The notes below the pieces were generated by a model. That model did not search any database and was not told where the DNA came from. It saw only the letters and a program-made list of their open reading frames with translations. 64,000 nucleotides of DNA from Enterobacter sp. Cy-643 (GTDB lineage: Bacteria > Pseudomonadota > Gammaproteobacteria > Enterobacterales > Enterobacteriaceae), in NCBI RefSeq assembly GCF_011752815.1, contig NZ_VWWV01000001.1:1364001-1428000 (forward strand), in the 5' to 3' direction. Every line of letters starts with the position of its first letter. Position 1 is the first letter of the stretch. Made by a program: the position numbers and the translations under genes. Shown in pieces: positions 34,815 through 43,936 of the stretch.

Positions 34815-35009
34815 TCATGAATAAACGCCTTGCTCTATTCGAAAAATGAGCATGGCAACTTTCAATACCCCCTCTTCTGAGTCCATTATTTCAGAGGGCA
34901 TTTTCCACTGTAATGCTCTGTTTGGTTCATTGCACCAGTTTAATGCTGCACTTTCGTTACCTTCAAAAAGATCAATAGCCTTTTGTATAACATCATTTTT
35001 TGTCAGCAT
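34815..35009 (-). CDS. ParS/MbcA/Xre-type (DUF2384) small protein
   Basis: The 64-residue sequence fits the toxin-binding domain of Xre-MbcA-ParS antitoxins: A-I-D-L-F-E-G-N-E-S-A-A-L-N-W-C-N-E-P-N-R-A-L, then P-S-E-I-M-D-S-E-E-G and a C-terminal R-I-E-Q-G-V. Antitoxins normally carry an N-terminal HTH in the same chain; here the HTH protein is encoded separately just upstream with a 17-bp overlap. No RES-domain toxin is nearby. It may bind a toxin encoded elsewhere or serve as a regulator. Confidence 0.65.
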   Translation of the reverse strand: MLTKNDVIQKAIDLFEGNESAALNWCNEPNRALQWKMPSEIMDSEEGVLKVAMLIFRIEQGVYS

Positions 35010-35325
35010 ATTTTACACCTGAAGACGTTTTTAGTGCTTCGATAAGGTTACTTCGCTCTTCCTCTGTCATTCGGGAGATGAGTAATGCAAGTTCTGCTGT
35101 TGTCTGATCATCACAAAAAAAATAGTTCAACGGTACGTTTAACTCTGCCGCCATTCGTCGAAGCGTATCAATATCGGGGACATGGCGTCCTTTCTCATAA
35201 TGATTCATACGACTGCTAGCCGATGCGGGATCAAAGCCAACAAGGAGACCCAGAGAGCGCTGTGATAAACCCGCCCTGCATCTCGCTTCCTTAAGTCGTT
35301 CTGGTATTGGATTTTTTTCAGACAC
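34993..35325 (-). CDS. Xre-family HTH regulator
   Basis: A 110-residue protein with an N-terminal Xre/Cro helix-turn-helix (residues about 9-65: L-K-E-A-R-C-R-A-G-L-S-Q-R-S-L-G-L-L-V-G-F, then Y-E-K-G-R-H-V-P-D). The start is a GTG at 35325. It overlaps the ParS-like gene by 17 bp. Two identical-pattern palindromes (CTTAG-N5-CTAAG) upstream suggest it represses itself and the divergent gene, in the manner of phage or mobile-element master regulators. Confidence 0.85.
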   Translation of the reverse strand: MSEKNPIPERLKEARCRAGLSQRSLGLLVGFDPASASSRMNHYEKGRHVPDIDTLRRMAAELNVPLNYFFCDDQTTAELALLISRMTEEERSNLIEALKTSSGVKYADKK

Positions 35326-35351
35326 TGATTCATCTTCATTGGCCTCGAATG

Positions 35352-35400
35352 CTTAGATTGTCTAAGTATCTGTCATTGTTGTATACTTAGCAATCCTAAG
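35352..35400. promoter_or_regulatory. Twin operators CTTAG-N5-CTAAG
   Basis: CTTAG-ATTGT-CTAAG (35352-35366) and CTTAG-CAATC-CTAAG (35386-35400, extended by A and T on the flanks) have the same half-sites and centre-to-centre spacing of 34 bp, about three helical turns. They occupy the space between the divergent Xre gene and the 187-residue unknown gene and are almost certainly binding sites of the Xre protein. Confidence 0.75.
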
Positions 35401-35421
35401 TTAACAGCCTTGTTTTGTCAT

Positions 35422-35982
35422 ATGAATAGTCGAGTAACCAACCCTGAGTCGTACATATTTTCTGCAATCATCTTAATTGGCAAAGATAACTTCACCAGTA
35501 ACGAAGTAGCAAAAATTCTTATCGAGCGATTTTCACTTCCGAAAAATTATTTAAAGGCAAAAGCTTTTGCTTATAACCAAATTCAATCCCTGGTTAGAAA
35601 AGGATTATTAAACAAAGTAAGAAAAACAGGCGTGTATCAATATTTATACTCAGTCACATCAGAATTTAATATCGCAACAGAATGCGTGGAATTAATTGAG
35701 GCAACCCCAAAGTCTTCCTGTCAACTTGTTTCAAGTGCTACCAACCATGAACACAGAAATGTAAATATCCAAATAAAGTCTCTTATTGAAAAATACAGCA
35801 GTGAGTTGGCGAAAGTATCAGGAGCAAAGGAGATTTATGAAGAATTGATAGTTGCTGTGCCGAGCAGGGAAAATGAATTCAGGAAGCTTTCTCTTGAACA
35901 AGAGAAAAAACACATCAAGATAAATGAAAAAATAAATACATTAATTGGAATTATTAATCAATCTGTTGCAATAAGGCAATGA
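35422..35982 (+). CDS. Unknown protein with winged-helix-like N-terminus and coiled coil
   Basis: About 186 residues. Residues 10-80 look like a winged helix (F-T-S-N-E-V-A-K-I-L, then I-Q-S-L-V-R-K-G-L-L-N-K-V-R-K-T-G-V-Y-Q-Y). Residues about 115-175 are charged and helical, likely coiled coil. No family was recognised. The start could be TTG at 35410. It is divergent from the Xre gene with two shared operators, so it may be a regulated factor of the island, for example an excision/direction factor or transfer regulator (inference). A 15-bp-stem hairpin follows its stop. Confidence 0.6.
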   Translation: MNSRVTNPESYIFSAIILIGKDNFTSNEVAKILIERFSLPKNYLKAKAFAYNQIQSLVRKGLLNKVRKTGVYQYLYSVTSEFNIATECVELIEATPKSSCQLVSSATNHEHRNVNIQIKSLIEKYSSELAKVSGAKEIYEELIVAVPSRENEFRKLSLEQEKKHIKINEKINTLIGIINQSVAIRQ

Positions 35983-36003
35983 ATTTTTACAACTATTTGA
36001 AAT

Positions 36004-36043
36004 CATGAAAGGAGAGGGTAAAGCCTCGCCCTCTCCCTTCATG
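36004..36043 (+). terminator. Long hairpin after the unknown island gene
   Basis: CATGAAAGGAGAGGG (36004-36018) pairs with CCCTCTCCCTTCATG (36029-36043), 14 of 15 bases, with a 10-nt loop. No T-run follows. It lies 22 bp after the stop at 35982 and may stop transcription or mark an element end. Confidence 0.5.
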
Positions 36044-36216
36044 CACTGATATGCCATCATTAAAATGATGATTAACAGCGAGTACCACTATATGCTAGAC
36101 ACAAATCAATATAACCTCAGCCAGGCTCAGATGCAACTGTAAGTATCCTGCATAATCGTGCCATTCACGTTTAGAGATCATTCGGCATAATCAATCAGCC
36201 AGCGAAGGAAATCGCT

Positions 36217-36336
36217 ATGCGTAAAGCCCGTTTTGCTGAGCATCAGATCATCGCTGTGATTAAGTCGGTTGAAGCCGGATGAACTGTTAAAGATGTCTGC
36301 CGGGAGGCCGGTATTTCTGAAACCACCTACTACATC
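36217..36336 (+). pseudogene. IS3-family orfA remnant (first element)
   Basis: From ATG 36217 the sequence reads M-R-K-A-R-F-A-E-H-Q-I-I-A-V-I-K-S-V-E-A-G, stop, T-V-K-D-V-C-R-E-A-G-I-S-E-T-T-Y-Y. This is the start of an IS2/IS407-type OrfA, interrupted by a nonsense TGA at 36280 and cut off where the second IS3 element begins. Confidence 0.8.
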
Positions 36337-36393
36337 TATGGACTACTTCCGTTTTGCAAGTACAGAATCAAATGCGTCCGGTAGGGTGCATAC

Positions 36394-36957
36394 ATGGTCG
36401 ATATTGCGACTCAGGTTGATGCTCTGAACAGGCCGTTAGATGAACTACCCAATATAGTGGCCAAAAGACAGGCGTCAGAAGAGGCACTTTCGAAGCTGTC
36501 CCGGCTTGTAGAACAGAACCCCGGCTACAAAGCCCAGCTCGTGGACTTCGAAGATGAAAAACATGGAGAAAAAGGTTTAATTCCCAAACCTAAAGGCGTT
36601 AGTGCTGATCCAGAGTTGCGTATTAAGGTCGTGAAAGCTGTGATCGAGCAGCACATGTCCCTTAATCAGGCTGCGGCTCACTTTATGCTTGCTGGTAGTG
36701 GTTCTGTAGCCAGGTGGCTGAAGGTCTATGAAGAGCGCGGAGAAGCTGGTTTACGCGCGCTCAAGATTGGCATCAAAAGAAACATTGCAATATCAGTTGA
36801 TCCAGAAAAAGCGGCATCAGCATTGGAGCTGTCAAAAGACCGACGCATTGAGGATCTTGAAAGGCAAGTTCGATTTCTTGAAACGCGGCTTATGTATCTA
36901 AAAAAGCTGAAAGCCTTAGCTCATCCCACGAAAAAGTCAAAGTACTCAACGAGCTAA
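36394..36957 (+). CDS. IS3-family transposase OrfA
   Basis: A 187-residue protein with two helix-turn-helix regions (S-L-N-Q-A-A-A-H-F-M-L and V-A-R-W-L-K-V-Y-E-E-R-G-E-A-G-L) and a C-terminal leucine-zipper-like helix (D-L-E-R-Q-V-R-F-L-E-T-R-L). It binds the IS ends and is the N-terminal part of the OrfAB transposase made by frameshifting. It ends in frame 1 while orfB continues in the -1 frame. Confidence 0.85.
   Translation: MVDIATQVDALNRPLDELPNIVAKRQASEEALSKLSRLVEQNPGYKAQLVDFEDEKHGEKGLIPKPKGVSADPELRIKVVKAVIEQHMSLNQAAAHFMLAGSGSVARWLKVYEERGEAGLRALKIGIKRNIAISVDPEKAASALELSKDRRIEDLERQVRFLETRLMYLKKLKALAHPTKKSKYSTS
36900..36906 (+). promoter_or_regulatory. Programmed -1 frameshift site (A AAA AAG)
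   Basis: The heptamer A-AAA-AAG is positioned in the OrfA reading frame as X-XXY-YYZ, 50 bp before the OrfA stop and exactly where orfB opens in the -1 frame. It allows production of the OrfAB fusion transposase. Confidence 0.8.
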
Positions 36958-37787
36958 GGCAGTTTTATCCTCTTGATGAGCATCTCAGGGCTGCGGAGAT
37001 ACCGCGCAGTACGTTTTATTATCATCTAAAGGCTCTCAGCAAGCCTGACAAGTATGCGGACGTTAAAAAGCGTATTGGTGAGATTTATCACGAGAATAGA
37101 GGCCGATACGGATACCGTAGGGTAACGCTGTCTCTTCATCGAGAAGGGAAACAGATTAACCATAAAGCTGTTCAGCGCCTGATGGGAACCCTCTCACTTA
37201 AAGCAGCGATTAAGGTCAAGCGATACCGCTCTTACAGAGGAGAGGTAGGGCAAACCGCCCCTAATGTTCTCCAAAGAGATTTCAAGGCTACGCGGCCAAA
37301 CGAGAAGTGGGTTACCGATGTTACTGAATTTGCAGTCAATGGGCGCAAGCTGTATTTGTCTCCAGTAATAGATCTCTTCAACAACGAAGTTATTTCTTAC
37401 AGCCTTTCGGAAAGACCAGTGATGAACATGGTTGAGAATATGCTCGATCAGGCATTCAAAAAGCTTAATCCTCACGAGCATCCTGTTCTGCACTCTGACC
37501 AGGGATGGCAGTATCGTATGAGAAGATATCAAAATATCCTTAAAGAACATGGTGTTAAACAAAGCATGTCCAGAAAAGGCAATTGTCTGGATAATGCTGT
37601 GGTGGAGTGTTTCTTTGGAACCTTAAAGTCGGAGTGTTTTTATCTTGATGAGTTCAGTAATATAAGCGAACTGAAGGATGCTGTTACGGAATATATTGAA
37701 TACTACAACAGCAGAAGAATTAGCCTGAAATTAAAAGGTCTGACTCCAATTGAATATCGGAATCAGACCTATATGCCTCGTGTTTAA
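36906..37787 (+). CDS. IS3-family transposase OrfB (DDE integrase domain)
   Basis: Reading in the -1 frame from the slippery site gives an uninterrupted protein of about 294 residues: [12 protein letters not shown] (HTH_21 region), W-V-T-D-V-T-E-F (first catalytic Asp), H-S-D-Q-G-W-Q-Y (second Asp) and [14 protein letters not shown] (catalytic Glu), then Y-Y-N-S-R-R. All DDE residues are present, so the copy may still be active. The first internal ATG is at 37182, but translation as OrfAB is expected. Confidence 0.85.
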
Positions 37788-37950
37788 CTGTCCAACTTTT
37801 TGGGGTCAGTACAATCCTGGGCCTTCAGGATCACAAACACTGGGTGTATGGAGATAGTATTCACCTGACGCCGGCTATAATTTAAGCAACTCGGCCATTA
37901 TAGTCGCGAAAACTCAGTATCGGGCGGATATACGAAATGAGGCATATAAA

Positions 37951-40900
37951 TCAACGTATAAAAAACTCAATCTCTTGTACATTAAATTCCCTAAAGTTAT
38001 CTTCAGCTGTAAGCACAATGGCTTTGCACAAGTAATAGCTCTTACGCTCTGCTCCACTTGAGCGATGCCATTCCTCAATTCTTTCCTTGCTGACTACGGT
38101 ATAAGATCCACAAAAAGAACGAATTCCTTTGGGATGAATAGGTTGCCAATCATTATACCAGAACGATGAAAAACCAACTTGAGATCCATCGATAGAGTAA
38201 CTAAACAAACCATCGGAAGATGAACCGACAATCTTTTTATTATCAATGGGACATTTGGGAATATAGAACCCTCGTGATTCGAGATCGGAGTGCCAGTGCC
38301 CATATCTCATAACTGGATACGAAGTGCCAGCCAGTGTAGGAACTCTGGGCATCTGACTCTCACCAAACTCATAAGACAGCTCCTTATCCAGAAGATTACC
38401 AATAGACAAACAACCGGAACGCTCTATTATCTGCATGTCAGGCGTTAACTCAATTTCAGTGTTCACTTTTGCAACAGTCAAATCAATCCAGTTATTGTCA
38501 TCAATCTTGATGGGTAATGAAAAAGCTAAAAGGTCATTACTGTCATCTGTTTGTGAAAAGTTGGATAATCCTTCTTTAACATAGCTGATTAAATTATCTT
38601 CATTAGGAGAGTCGTTACCACTCCAAACAGGTAACCATTTAGGTTTTTGAGGGCGAAGCTCTATATACGCAGGTTCGATAGGTAGTGCTGGTATCGATAA
38701 ATGTCCCGCGTAAGAATCCGGCATGCCGAAAAATTCTTTGGCCAGCTCTATTGTTCTTAAATATGCGGAACGACCACGATGGCTCGCTTGTGTATAAAAT
38801 TGGCCGGTAGATCTATATCGATCACCGCTAAAGAAGTAATCAACATTTGTTGCTGTAGAAGGCTGGTATTCGAATGTACTATTCCATTCAGACTGAAAAT
38901 AATCGGTAAAAGGTATACCCGTTCGTCTCTCTTCTTTTTCCAACAATGTATTATAAAGTAAAGGCACATCCCTCCCCTGATAGTATTCGAATCGATTATT
39001 ATCATGTGCCATGCAGACAAAGGGTGTAAATAAATATGCGTATTCGCCAAAGTATTTTGGTTGAGGTGCTAGCTCTGTGAGTATTATATCTGACAGTGTG
39101 GACCTTGCTCTTATGTAGTGCCCCAGATCATTTGGGCAGACATAACCCTTAGATTTCGCAATAAAAAATACACATAACACTTCTACGCACTCAGACTCTT
39201 GCTTCCTACTTGCTAAGTCTTCCTTTAGTAATTCTTCAACTCTTGGGTGTTGAGCTATTAAAAGTCGTGAAAGCTGTTCTACTACCCACAATTTTACAGA
39301 GGGTATAGGTAGCTTTAGCCTCGAAACTAACGTCTTGAGAATTGCATCCTCGAGAGAATCATCATGACGCCAATCCCATACCGGTTTTGCAAGTTGAAGA
39401 TTGCGGACGCTTTCTTCCAAGCTTGTAACCATCTCTAACGTTAGCTTAAGCGCCTCATCTTTCCTGTCACCATGAGAAAGCAAAAAAACTAGCTTGTCAT
39501 TCGGAATAATTAAGTTGCCAAACTTATCTTTCCAATTATCCGGTTGTGATGTTGTTAATTTAATAAATTCGTCAATTTTTTGAGGGTATTGCTCTGCCAC
39601 TATCTTAAGCCGATTGAGGCTATTTTCTGAACGCTCATACCAATCAGACCATCCTCTCATTGCCTTGTGAGCTGCAACCAAAAGATCAAAGGCTTTCGTT
39701 TTACCGTGTAATTTTTTAACACTGAAAAAAAGAAGATCTAACAAGTATCGTTTATCATCAAAACAATCAATAAGCTTCGACACCTGTGGAATTAGCAGTT
39801 GCAATAACTCAGGCTCCTTACCTTGGGTACACCAATATGTGTACCAGTTTTTCCAAAATTCACTAATGCTATATTTTTCTTTGAGCAATACAGTCAGTTC
39901 TTCGAACTTTTCAGGCGGATAATCCGATGGCTGTAACAAAACTTTTCCATCAGATTTATCAGTTGATGAATGTTTTTCTTCAGATATATTTTGAACATTA
40001 ATACCCAGAAGGCTCTCTATTTCATCGGCAATACAAATGGCATGGGGTTCTCCTTTCTCAATATTTTCTCTGAGCACTCGGTAGCAGCTAGAGTGCAAAC
40101 CTGTAAGATATAAATGTTTTGTAATCGGCGAAGCAAAGTCACACCTTTCAAGCAACCTAGAAATTGTCTCTTCAGCATAATACCATTCGCCATCGCTAAG
40201 CTCTTGCTCATAAACTGAAGCAGCTGTTTGCGGGTTTAATTTTGCTAATAATGAAGATATGGAATGCTTAGAGTGCCTAGTTTCATCCCCATCAGTAAAG
40301 TTGGATATATTGAAAACTATCGGTGATATTCGTTCTAATATTTCCAAGGCAGAACTTGGGTCAGATTCAGAAAGGTATTCCACAGCTTTCAATACATCAA
40401 AGATGGTGGGGTCTTTGTGATGCCCATAACCAAGCACAAAGTCCCATGTCTTTCTCAAATATTTTTCAAAAAGAGCTAATTTATCATGTTGAAATGCTAT
40501 TTGCGCTAGCTCAAGATAAGCATTAGAATTCTCAATTGTTTGCTCTAACTCATTTAATTGTCGATTATCTTCAAGCTTGATAAGTAGCTCTGCGGCATCA
40601 TCGTCTAATAGCTTAAGCCCTGCGTCCTTATACCATAGCCTTAGCCAGTCAATTCTAAATAAACCATCATCAACTGTTTGCCTTAGTTCATCACGCGAAA
40701 TTTCAGATTTGGTTGTTATCAGGTGACAATCAGCTGCAATTTCAATCCAATCGCGCGTTAAAACTATGTCGGCTCTCCGTGTTTCCCATTGGATCTCATC
40801 TAATATTGGAACAAGCGGAAACATCGCACAAACCACGTCAAAGTTTAGTTTATTTCCTGCGATAAGTTCATTTGCGACTAAATCTGCCAACTCATTGAGT

Positions 40901-43719
40901 AAATCATAATGAGCTGATACATCCGCTCTGTCTGAGGTTGCACTTACTGGTAACCAAGAATAGTCACCTTCTGCATTTAACCTGATACAAAGTGAAGAAA
41001 AAAACCAGCAATGGTAGCTGCCTGTAGCTTCAACTTTGAAGACTTTCGCCGACTGACCATAAAAATAATGAGTCTCAATATTGGTGAAGATTTTCTTAGA
41101 AAAGATATCTATGAACTTAGATAGCTGCTGCGAGGAAAAAGAGCCATATTCTGGCCTACAGGTAATATCAGCACCCTCTATTATGCTTAATCTAATTGCA
41201 TCAAGTTCGATTTGACCAATATGATTTGAATCAGGGGGCAAGCACTGCCAAGCCCTGAAGAGCAGACCAAGTTCTTTTTTTGTGCGACATGCATGTCTAA
41301 AGCTAGCCACATATCCATCAGGCCAATTAGAGAATTTTCCTTCTTCAAAAATCGCATCATAGTTAAGACTGTCAGTTAATACTCCTGCTTTTATCAATGC
41401 AGTTGCTTCAGCTTCATTATCTTGAGAGTGTCGTGAAGACAAGAGTTTGGTTTTAGCCCGATATCGATCAATTGCCTTCTGCGATAATAGCTCTGCTTGA
41501 GCAACCGCCCCTCTATACCATAATGCAATTGCCAATATAGATAACTTGGTTGGTGAATACTCGTTTTGTCCTGAGATTATTTCGTTCAGAGACTGCTCAT
41601 CAGCGATCAGTAGCGAGAGCATCTCCAAGTTAATGGAGTCCCATGTCTGAAATTCAGGGCCATTGATAAGCCTAGTTTTTAGAGCTCTATGTCGATATGC
41701 CTCCGCATAATCAAGCGCCTGGAAAGCATAAGTTTCAGCCTCAGATAACAGTCGAATACATGATCTAACAGGCATGCCAATTATAAGCCTATCAAGCACC
41801 CAATCTCGAGTAACCCCCTGTCGCAACTTGGAAGAGTCGCCACCTCGAGCCAAACTAGACCAAAGCCAATTATCCTTGAGATGTGTTGGGGCGCTAAAAC
41901 TAAGCCATTCACATACAGGTGGTAACAAAGCATTTATTCGCTCTTGGTGCTCTTCCTGATTTCGAACAAATACTACTAGGCTTTCGTGGAAAGGTCTTAC
42001 GCCACAAATTCCCTCCGAGAGCATATGTGCAACCGCATCTACACTCGGTGCATATTCATGATTGTCTTTTACAACGACACCGATCGCCTGTCTCGGCCAC
42101 GCAAACTGAAAGCCACTGCATAGGTGAAGAACATCTTTTTGTCTATAATTGAGGTTACGCCAAAGTTCAGAATAGTAAGTAGTAATATTGCCATCGGAGC
42201 ACGGAGGAAGCTTTTCAATTTGCCAAGAAGAAAGTGCTAATCCATGATGAGACAGATACTCAGATGAGTAAATTACATGCAAAGGGTAGCCATTTGTAAT
42301 TTCTAATAAAGCGCCAGCACTGTTCTGAATCTCTTCATCAACTTGATTTTCATGACAATTTAAGTACAACCGACCAGATTCGATATTAAGTTTTAAAAAT
42401 TCGTATATTGAATTTCCAGACATTTCAGGCAACCAATGCCATTCATTCTTAGGAGAGTGAGTAAGCAGTGTGCAAGGAAGCAATTCATTATCAACTGGTT
42501 GCGTTCCGACAAGCACCACTAAGTTGTCTGTTGCAGGAAGTAATTGCCTAAAAGTTTCATCCAATGGTTTTTTATTTTTAGCATTATCTCGCCAAACATG
42601 ATCCAGCCCATCAATCAACACAACAAATGGTTTCCCCTTACCTTTGTAGTAATTTGCGCAGGTTATGAGTGCATCACGTAAATTTTCCGGTTGAGATGTG
42701 TTGGCATTTGACTCTTTATGAAAGCTATTGATTTGATGCAACAGGGACTCCGCAACAACTCTTGGGCTTAATCTGTCTTCAGTTGCGTCTCCAAGAGATA
42801 AAAAATAGTGGTGACGTATTAACGGGACTCCATGCTCTTCCAGCTTTTGACACAAGTACGAAAGATATGTACTTTTTCCTACACCAGGTTTACCTGTTAG
42901 AGTAATGACTTCCCCATTTGAGCGGTTAATTTGAGCAAGTAGATGTTTGTGAAAGTCTGAATCGGGGAGGCAGTAGTCTTCGGGCACAGAAAAAATTTCA
43001 GGTATAGGCTCTGGTCTTTTGGGTGATAAGACCTCTCTAACATGATGAAGATAAATCCAACCTTGCTCTGGTGGATTGTCCTTAAACATTGCCCATTCAC
43101 GTGCTCTTGCTACAAGCCGTTCGACGCCTGTATCGTCGGAAAATTTCAGAAGCTCAGCCCGAAGACTACGTTTTATCGCAAGATAGTCACCATCACTATG
43201 CTGGACAGTCAATTTCGAAAAAAGAAAAATGGCAGCTTCTTTATTTCCTAGTTGGCGAGTAATCTCAAGCTGTGAGTTATCATCAATTTGACTAAAGTCT
43301 ATTTTCGAACCGAGCAGGCAGGATTCCATAGCTCTGTCCGGCCGTTTGTTGGTCAAAAGAATAACATCCCCGAGTTTTTCAGCAGACACAGCACTAATAG
43401 CATCATAGAGCTTTTTAAGAATGGAACGAGACCTTGCTGTTTTACCTGAGATCTTCAACAACCATTCCCACGTGAGGCGGTTTTCATCCTTCTCCGGGGA
43501 GGGGGTGAATTTTACTTGCCAATAATCTCTAACACCATCTGGTCGTTCACAGACAATATCGTCTATACCTTCAGGCGTTTCATTACTATCCGTGTCGGCT
43601 TCAAATGCCACCCTATCATACTGAGTCGGACTATGAAGCCATTCAGCAAGTAGCTTTACTCCCTGCAGAGTCTGATAATCATAACCTGTATAGATAATCG
43701 CAGAATTTTTAACTTTCAT
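37951..43719 (-). CDS. Avs-like STAND NTPase with N-terminal DUF4297/Cap4-type nuclease domain
   Basis: A 1,922-residue protein. Residues about 8-190 resemble DUF4297/Cap4 nucleases: Y-D-Y-Q-T-L, Glu40, G-I-D-D-I-V (Asp53/54) and W-Q-V-K (Gln68-Lys70), a PD-(D/E)xK-type site. A STAND ATPase follows with Walker A G-K-P-G-V-G-K-S-T (276-284) and Walker B V-V-L-I-D-G-L-D-H (Asp370). About 1,300 residues of helical repeats and an unassigned C-terminal domain act as probable sensor. In Avs proteins this architecture recognises phage proteins, oligomerises and degrades DNA. AAGGAG lies 14 bases before the ATG at 43719; a GTG at 43734 is the alternative start. Confidence 0.78.
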   Translation of the reverse strand: MKVKNSAIIYTGYDYQTLQGVKLLAEWLHSPTQYDRVAFEADTDSNETPEGIDDIVCERPDGVRDYWQVKFTPSPEKDENRLTWEWLLKISGKTARSRSILKKLYDAISAVSAEKLGDVILLTNKRPDRAMESCLLGSKIDFSQIDDNSQLEITRQLGNKEAAIFLFSKLTVQHSDGDYLAIKRSLRAELLKFSDDTGVERLVARAREWAMFKDNPPEQGWIYLHHVREVLSPKRPEPIPEIFSVPEDYCLPDSDFHKHLLAQINRSNGEVITLTGKPGVGKSTYLSYLCQKLEEHGVPLIRHHYFLSLGDATEDRLSPRVVAESLLHQINSFHKESNANTSQPENLRDALITCANYYKGKGKPFVVLIDGLDHVWRDNAKNKKPLDETFRQLLPATDNLVVLVGTQPVDNELLPCTLLTHSPKNEWHWLPEMSGNSIYEFLKLNIESGRLYLNCHENQVDEEIQNSAGALLEITNGYPLHVIYSSEYLSHHGLALSSWQIEKLPPCSDGNITTYYSELWRNLNYRQKDVLHLCSGFQFAWPRQAIGVVVKDNHEYAPSVDAVAHMLSEGICGVRPFHESLVVFVRNQEEHQERINALLPPVCEWLSFSAPTHLKDNWLWSSLARGGDSSKLRQGVTRDWVLDRLIIGMPVRSCIRLLSEAETYAFQALDYAEAYRHRALKTRLINGPEFQTWDSINLEMLSLLIADEQSLNEIISGQNEYSPTKLSILAIALWYRGAVAQAELLSQKAIDRYRAKTKLLSSRHSQDNEAEATALIKAGVLTDSLNYDAIFEEGKFSNWPDGYVASFRHACRTKKELGLLFRAWQCLPPDSNHIGQIELDAIRLSIIEGADITCRPEYGSFSSQQLSKFIDIFSKKIFTNIETHYFYGQSAKVFKVEATGSYHCWFFSSLCIRLNAEGDYSWLPVSATSDRADVSAHYDLLNELADLVANELIAGNKLNFDVVCAMFPLVPILDEIQWETRRADIVLTRDWIEIAADCHLITTKSEISRDELRQTVDDGLFRIDWLRLWYKDAGLKLLDDDAAELLIKLEDNRQLNELEQTIENSNAYLELAQIAFQHDKLALFEKYLRKTWDFVLGYGHHKDPTIFDVLKAVEYLSESDPSSALEILERISPIVFNISNFTDGDETRHSKHSISSLLAKLNPQTAASVYEQELSDGEWYYAEETISRLLERCDFASPITKHLYLTGLHSSCYRVLRENIEKGEPHAICIADEIESLLGINVQNISEEKHSSTDKSDGKVLLQPSDYPPEKFEELTVLLKEKYSISEFWKNWYTYWCTQGKEPELLQLLIPQVSKLIDCFDDKRYLLDLLFFSVKKLHGKTKAFDLLVAAHKAMRGWSDWYERSENSLNRLKIVAEQYPQKIDEFIKLTTSQPDNWKDKFGNLIIPNDKLVFLLSHGDRKDEALKLTLEMVTSLEESVRNLQLAKPVWDWRHDDSLEDAILKTLVSRLKLPIPSVKLWVVEQLSRLLIAQHPRVEELLKEDLASRKQESECVEVLCVFFIAKSKGYVCPNDLGHYIRARSTLSDIILTELAPQPKYFGEYAYLFTPFVCMAHDNNRFEYYQGRDVPLLYNTLLEKEERRTGIPFTDYFQSEWNSTFEYQPSTATNVDYFFSGDRYRSTGQFYTQASHRGRSAYLRTIELAKEFFGMPDSYAGHLSIPALPIEPAYIELRPQKPKWLPVWSGNDSPNEDNLISYVKEGLSNFSQTDDSNDLLAFSLPIKIDDNNWIDLTVAKVNTEIELTPDMQIIERSGCLSIGNLLDKELSYEFGESQMPRVPTLAGTSYPVMRYGHWHSDLESRGFYIPKCPIDNKKIVGSSSDGLFSYSIDGSQVGFSSFWYNDWQPIHPKGIRSFCGSYTVVSKERIEEWHRSSGAERKSYYLCKAIVLTAEDNFREFNVQEIEFFIR

Positions 43720-43936
43720 AAGACTCGAAAACACTCCTTGAATTGAATCGTCACGGATAATCTAGACACTCCTGAGTCGTTGTCTCGCTGTACCTTGCCC
43801 GCACTTTGGCGGAAATTAATAGGTTTCTTACTGCTAATTAACTGCTCGGAATAGTAGATCACTCAGGGGGAACTCAGCCCGGTTTATGCGATCTGATCAA
43901 TCGCTGAATATCCCAAATCACCAGCCGGACTGAGCA

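Larger units (their letters stand above)
36337..37813 (+). mobile_element. IS3-family insertion sequence (IS150-like), apparently intact
   Basis: The element carries orfA and orfB in the usual -1 relation with a slippery heptamer between. The right tip reads, outward on the minus strand, TGTACTGACCCCAAAAAG, a typical IS3-group end. The left tip is weakly matched and was placed from an ATC trinucleotide on both sides (36334-36336 and 37814-37816) that could be a 3-bp target duplication. The left end could be 2 bp further right. Confidence 0.7.

Noticed and set aside
34815..35325. Complete Xre-RES toxin-antitoxin system
   Set aside because: No RES-domain gene is present on either side; neighbours are recombinase accessory and an unrelated coiled-coil gene.
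37814..37940. Coding-like segment on the plus strand right of the IS3 element (reads L-G-L-Q-D-H-K-H-W-V-Y-G-D-S)
   Set aside because: Very short, changes frame and has no recognisable family; could be a relic, but not enough to annotate.
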